Source: Planctomycetota bacterium
Lineage (GTDB): Bacteria > Planctomycetota > UBA1135
Length of the DNA stretch: 7,890 nucleotides
Reading direction: 5' to 3'
Assembly: GCA_002400895.1 (NCBI GenBank)
Contig: NVRO01000007.1
Coordinates: 1 to 7,890, forward strand
Shown here: positions 5,074 to 7,890 of the stretch, one piece after another
Layout: each line of letters opens with the position of its first letter
Numbering within the stretch: position 1 is the stretch's first letter
The notes under the pieces: generated by a model
Database searches by the model: none
The model's input: only the letters and a program-made list of their open reading frames with translations
What the model was told of the DNA's origin: nothing
Position numbers and translations under genes: made by a program

Positions 5074-5814
5074 ATGCTGATGCCCAGCCCAACACTGAGT
5101 CTGCAAACCACCACTCTTTGGAAATATCCATCCCAGCATTATGGGAAGGGTGAGCAAGGTTCCCAGGATTACCGCGGAGCTACTCCGTCGTGGGTGATTT
5201 GGAACTTGCTCCAGCGCTACACCGAGCCTGGTGGGGTGGTAGTCGATCCAATGTGTGGTTCCGGCACCACTCTGGACGTGTGTAAGGACACCGGCCGGCG
5301 CGGTCTGGGATTTGACTTGCAACCTCATCACCCTGATGTTGACCAAGCCGACGCGCGCGCATTGCCTATCGAGGATGAAAGTGCCGATTTCGTATTTATC
5401 GACCCGCCATATGGAAACAACCTCAAGTATTCCGGCCAAAAGGACTGTATTGGAGAGTTGAGTGCTCGCAGTGACGAATATTTCGAAGCGATGGGTTCAG
5501 TGTTCGAGGAAATGTGGCGAGTATTGAAGCCGAACTCCTGCGGTGCGGTTTATGTTTGTGATGTCTGGCACCGCAAGGGATTTACCGCAATCGGGTCTCA
5601 ATTTATTTTCATGCTTTCCCAGATTGCTGAAATTGTAGACCACGTTGTGGTAGTGCGCGGGAACAAGGATCTGGAAAAGGGCAACTATCACAAGGCGGCG
5701 GAAGAGACCAACTTTTTCTTGCGCGGATTTCAACACCTAATCATCTTTCGTAAGCCGGAGCTGAAGGATGACGACCCTCGTCCACGGAAGCGCAAGCAAA
5801 ATAAACACAAGTGA
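5074..5814 (+). CDS. SAM-dependent DNA methyltransferase-like protein (N4-cytosine/N6-adenine type), orphan
   Basis: The frame is open from inside the tRNA, so the true start must be later; ATG 5074 gives 246 residues and ATG 5080 gives 244. N-terminal LWKYPSQHYG (15-24) and TPSWVIWNLLQRYTEPG (37-53) lead into SAM-binding motif I, VVDPMCGSGTT (56-66), then an acidic strand end at D81, D93 in ADARALP, and the catalytic DPPYG (110-114). WRVLKP (148-153) and C-terminal FQHLIIFRKP (219-228) complete the Rossmann-like fold; the last 15 residues are highly charged and basic. The motif I to motif IV order without a large recognition domain resembles small 'DNA methylase' proteins rather than classical restriction partners. 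Target could be DNA or, since Trm11-type RNA methyltransferases share DPPYG, RNA. No restriction endonuclase is adjacent. Its TGA overlaps the GTG start of the porin gene, so the two are probably cotranscribed and translationally coupled. Confidence 0.82.
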   Translation: MLMPSPTLSLQTTTLWKYPSQHYGKGEQGSQDYRGATPSWVIWNLLQRYTEPGGVVVDPMCGSGTTLDVCKDTGRRGLGFDLQPHHPDVDQADARALPIEDESADFVFIDPPYGNNLKYSGQKDCIGELSARSDEYFEAMGSVFEEMWRVLKPNSCGAVYVCDVWHRKGFTAIGSQFIFMLSQIAEIVDHVVVVRGNKDLEKGNYHKAAEETNFFLRGFQHLIIFRKPELKDDDPRPRKRKQNKHK

Positions 5815-6980
5815 AGCCGCTTTGCTTGCCCGTTTTGTTACTTTTGGCTTCCAGAAGTTGGTGTCAGGAAGGACTTGAAGACAATGGGCAATCCAATCTG
5901 GTCGGTCTCAGTTTCACCGGTAAGATCGAGTTGGATTCCACGGCTTTTTCGCCCAACTCGGAGTTGTCTTCTTCCTACAAACTGGAAGACGATAATCTGG
6001 AAATTCGCCGGATGCGCTTGAGCGCATCAGGAATAACTGAAGAATTTCGCTTCCGCTCAACGCTTGATTTTTCCGACCAGGGGTTTCGCGATTTGTACCT
6101 GGAATTACAGGAATGGGATGGACCCGGAAAATTGCGGATTGGACATTTTCGTGAACCTATCTTGTTCGAGGCCATGACTAGTGCTGACAACATTCTGTTC
6201 ATGGAACGTTCTCAGGCCGTCGACCTTTCTCCCGGTCGAAACCTGGGGTTGATGGCGCACGACATTTCTGGTCAACAGAGTCTTAGTTGGTCGCTTGGGG
6301 CCTTTTACTCGACAGAGTCCCCGGTTCTGGATTTCAAATCTGGGGGTGCGAGTGCATTGGCAATGACCGGGCGGCTGCATTGGCACTCGGAAGGACAGTT
6401 TGGTTTTGGCAACTGGCAGTCCGGTAATTTGCAGGCCAGCTCCGGTGTTGCGGCAAGTCTTCGCTTCCCGCATGACAACACTTATTCTTTTACTGTCGGC
6501 GGTGAGATTTCATCTGCACCGGCCTTGTTAAGCACGGGCCCGGTTGTTGCTGATTCAGTGCGGCAATTGAGCGCAGAGATGGCGATAGTTGACGGGCCCT
6601 TCACTGCATTGGCCGAAGCAATCCTGAGTAATGACAGTGGTGGAGATGATGAGCACTCCTTTTTTGCGGCTTCCGCTCAGCTTGGCTGGGTGTTGGTCGG
6701 AGCAGGCCGCCGTATCATCCCCGGGCGGGTCAGTTTCGATTCGCCAGGTGGGGGCGGCGACTCCGACCGGCACACCGTTGTCTGGGAAGTAGCAGCGCGC
6801 AGTTCGTGGGCAGACTTGAACTCGCGCAACATTCAAGCCGGTATTGCTACTGTTGACACTCTCGCACTCAGTGCGCATTTGAGTCCACAGGTCGTTGTGC
6901 GGGTTGAATGGAATCGGGTTAATGTGGAGGAGACTGGAAGCGCTGACGTCTTTCAGGCGAGGGTGCACGTTGGGTTTTGA
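5811..6980 (+). CDS. Outer-membrane porin, phosphate-selective OprO/OprP family
   Basis: The 389-residue protein starts with GTG, overlapping the preceding stop as GTGA; no other start keeps the signal peptide. MKPLCLPVLLLLASRSWCQ is a Sec signal peptide with cleavage near Cys18/Gln19. Family hallmarks follow: LEIRRMRLSASG (63-74), GKLRIGHFREP (106-116), EAMTSADNILFMERS (120-134) and PGRNLGL (141-147), matching the 'P-x-x-x-E-x-x-T-S ... F-M-E-R-S ... P-G-R-x-x-G' pattern of PF07396. The rest shows alternating amphipathic strands with glycine- and acid-rich loops, and the chain ends in FQARVHVGF, with the terminal Phe used in outer-membrane barrel assembly. It is a little shorter than Pseudomonas OprP. 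A diffusion channel for anions such as phosphate is the family role, but selectivity cannot be read from sequence: in planctomycetes this family is large and substrates are mostly unknown. Transcription ends at the hairpin at 6997-7028. Confidence 0.88.
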   Translation: MKPLCLPVLLLLASRSWCQEGLEDNGQSNLVGLSFTGKIELDSTAFSPNSELSSSYKLEDDNLEIRRMRLSASGITEEFRFRSTLDFSDQGFRDLYLELQEWDGPGKLRIGHFREPILFEAMTSADNILFMERSQAVDLSPGRNLGLMAHDISGQQSLSWSLGAFYSTESPVLDFKSGGASALAMTGRLHWHSEGQFGFGNWQSGNLQASSGVAASLRFPHDNTYSFTVGGEISSAPALLSTGPVVADSVRQLSAEMAIVDGPFTALAEAILSNDSGGDDEHSFFAASAQLGWVLVGAGRRIIPGRVSFDSPGGGGDSDRHTVVWEVAARSSWADLNSRNIQAGIATVDTLALSAHLSPQVVVRVEWNRVNVEETGSADVFQARVHVGF

Positions 6981-6996
6981 ACGCAGCATTCAAACG

Positions 6997-7028
6997 AAAA
7001 TAGCGGCCCCATAAGGAGCCGCCATTTT
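6997..7028. terminator. Bidirectional terminator between porin and groEL
   Basis: AAAAT-A-GCGGC pairs with GCCGC-C-ATTTT around CCCATAAGGA, with two single mismatches (A/C and C/A). The A-run on the left and T-run on the right give a U-tail to transcripts from either side. It lies 16 bases after the porin stop and 20 bases after the groEL stop, the expected place for convergent genes. Confidence 0.8.
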
Positions 7029-7048
7029 GTCGGGTTAGCTGATTGGAT

Positions 7049-7890
7049 CTAAAAGCCCATTCCGCCCATGCCGGGCATTCCTCCCATGCCACCACCAGGG
7101 GGCATGGCCGGAGCCTCTTCCTTGATTTCGGTCACCAATGCCTCGGTAGTCAGCAGCAAGGTGCTTACCGACGCAGCATTTTGGAGCGCAGAGCGCACCA
7201 CTTTGGTCGGGTCGATTACTCCGTCAGCAACCAGGTCGACATACTTACCAGAAACGGCGTTGAAGCCCTTACTGAAGGATTTCTCAGCGCGTACACGGTC
7301 AACCACGATTGAACCATCGATGCCGGCATTGGCAGCGATTTGGCGAATCGGAGCTTCCAGGGCGCGGCGCACGATTTCGGCACCTAACTTCTGGTCGCCC
7401 TCCAGGTCGAGCTTGGAGATTTTGTCTTGAGCACGGACCAAGGAAGTACCGCCACCAGGAAGAATGCCTTCTTCGGCTGCGGCGCGAACCGCGTGCAGAG
7501 CATCCTCGACGCGAGCTTTCTTCTCCTTCATCTCGACTTCGGTAGCTGCGCCAACATTTAGCACCGCCACTCCGCCGGCCAGCTTGGCTTGGCGTTCGAG
7601 GAGCTTCTCTTTGTCGTAATCGGAAGTAGCACTTTCGATTCCAGCTTTGATTTGCTCCATTCGCGCCTTGATGCCCTCCGCCTTGCCGGCACCTTCAATG
7701 ATGGTGGTGTCATCCTTGGTAATAATCACGCGCTTGGCAGTGCCAAGGTCTTCGATGGTGGTTTTATCAAGGGTATGCCCCATATCCTCCATCAGCGCAG
7801 TGCCACCAGTGAGGTAGGCAATGTCTTCGAGCATGGCCTTACGGCGGTCGCCGAACCCGGGTGCCTTGACTGCGCAACACTTGAAGATGC
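7049..7890 (-). CDS. groEL: 60 kDa chaperonin GroEL, C-terminal half (5' end outside the window)
   Basis: The frame stays open to the window edge, so the internal Met at 7834 is not the start: upstream codons read [20 protein letters not shown], the highly conserved apical-domain segment. About 280 of the usual 540-550 residues are present. Visible are [37 protein letters not shown] with the Asp equivalent to E. coli D398 needed for ATP hydrolysis, ILPGGG, the [16 protein letters not shown] equatorial segment, and the disordered tail [17 protein letters not shown] ending in TAG (7051-7049). GroEL forms the double-ring folding chamber in the cytoplasm with GroES. The conserved ATPase parts seen here are intact. 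The Cys-Cys pair before AVKAPGFG is less common than Ala or single Cys. Promoter, CIRCE-type operator and groES, if any, would lie beyond the window. Confidence 0.98.
   Translation of the reverse strand, partial: IFKCCAVKAPGFGDRRKAMLEDIAYLTGGTALMEDMGHTLDKTTIEDLGTAKRVIITKDDTTIIEGAGKAEGIKARMEQIKAGIESATSDYDKEKLLERQAKLAGGVAVLNVGAATEVEMKEKKARVEDALHAVRAAAEEGILPGGGTSLVRAQDKISKLDLEGDQKLGAEIVRRALEAPIRQIAANAGIDGSIVVDRVRAEKSFSKGFNAVSGKYVDLVADGVIDPTKVVRSALQNAASVSTLLLTTEALVTEIKEEAPAMPPGGGMGGMPGMGGMGF

Noticed and set aside
5005..5439. Antisense open frame of 144 codons opposite the methyltransferase start
   Set aside because: No motif is recognisable and it conflicts with the conserved methyltransferase motifs on the other strand.
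5854..5864. Possible lipoprotein signal (Cys18) in the porin
   Set aside because: The residues before Cys are Arg-Ser-Trp, which do not fit a lipobox, and the protein is a beta-barrel family normally cleaved by signal peptidase I.
6555..6989. Antisense open frame of 144 codons opposite the porin 3' end
   Set aside because: It overlaps a family-supported porin and shows no domain, signal peptide or ribosome-binding sequence.

Overview
The window is a piece of bacterial chromosome of moderate GC content, most likely from the Planctomycetota, though that assignment is tentative. Support comes from four things: the kinase-like protein has the long insert and 'W-G-x-x-L-A-x-x-L-x-x-A-H' approach to the catalytic loop that is typical of planctomycete Ser/Thr kinases; most genes lack a clear Shine-Dalgarno sequence; a large membrane-anchored protein resembles DUF3352-type proteins; and an outer-membrane porin shows a diderm envelope. 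No mobile element, CRISPR array or rRNA was seen.

Layout from left to right: (1) the 3' end of an unrecognised plus-strand gene (2-142). (2) A 191-base regulatory-looking gap with three copies of the heptamer TAACTTG, a palindrome inside a candidate promoter spacer, and a small GNRA-type hairpin. (3) A plus-strand protein-kinase-fold gene (334-1425) whose catalytic Asp and other key residues are replaced, so a predicted pseudokinase. (4) A convergent class I aminotransferase of the Thermus-type aspartate aminotransferase group (2656-1436, minus). (5) A short divergent intergenic region (2657-2751) leading to a 682-residue single-pass membrane protein (2752-4800) that appears to be built from two DUF3352-like modules. 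(6) A tRNA-Leu(GAG) gene with encoded CCA (4842-4930) followed by a very regular hairpin terminator. (7) A two-gene unit: an orphan DNA methyltransferase-like gene (best start 5074) overlapping by four bases (GTGA) a phosphate-selective-porin-family gene (5811-6980). (8) A bidirectional terminator, then the 3' half of groEL on the minus strand, cut by the window edge.

Most genes here are unrelated housekeeping functions (amino-acid metabolism, translation, protein folding) interleaved with lineage-specific proteins. The observations most worth following are the pseudokinase and its structured upstream region, the duplicated-module membrane protein, a sequence TTAAAATCCC-NN-CCCC found upstream of both the aminotransferase and the tRNA (probably a promoter element), and the overlap of a methyltransferase with an outer-membrane porin. 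I did not find a clear, complete novel defence or biosynthetic system.
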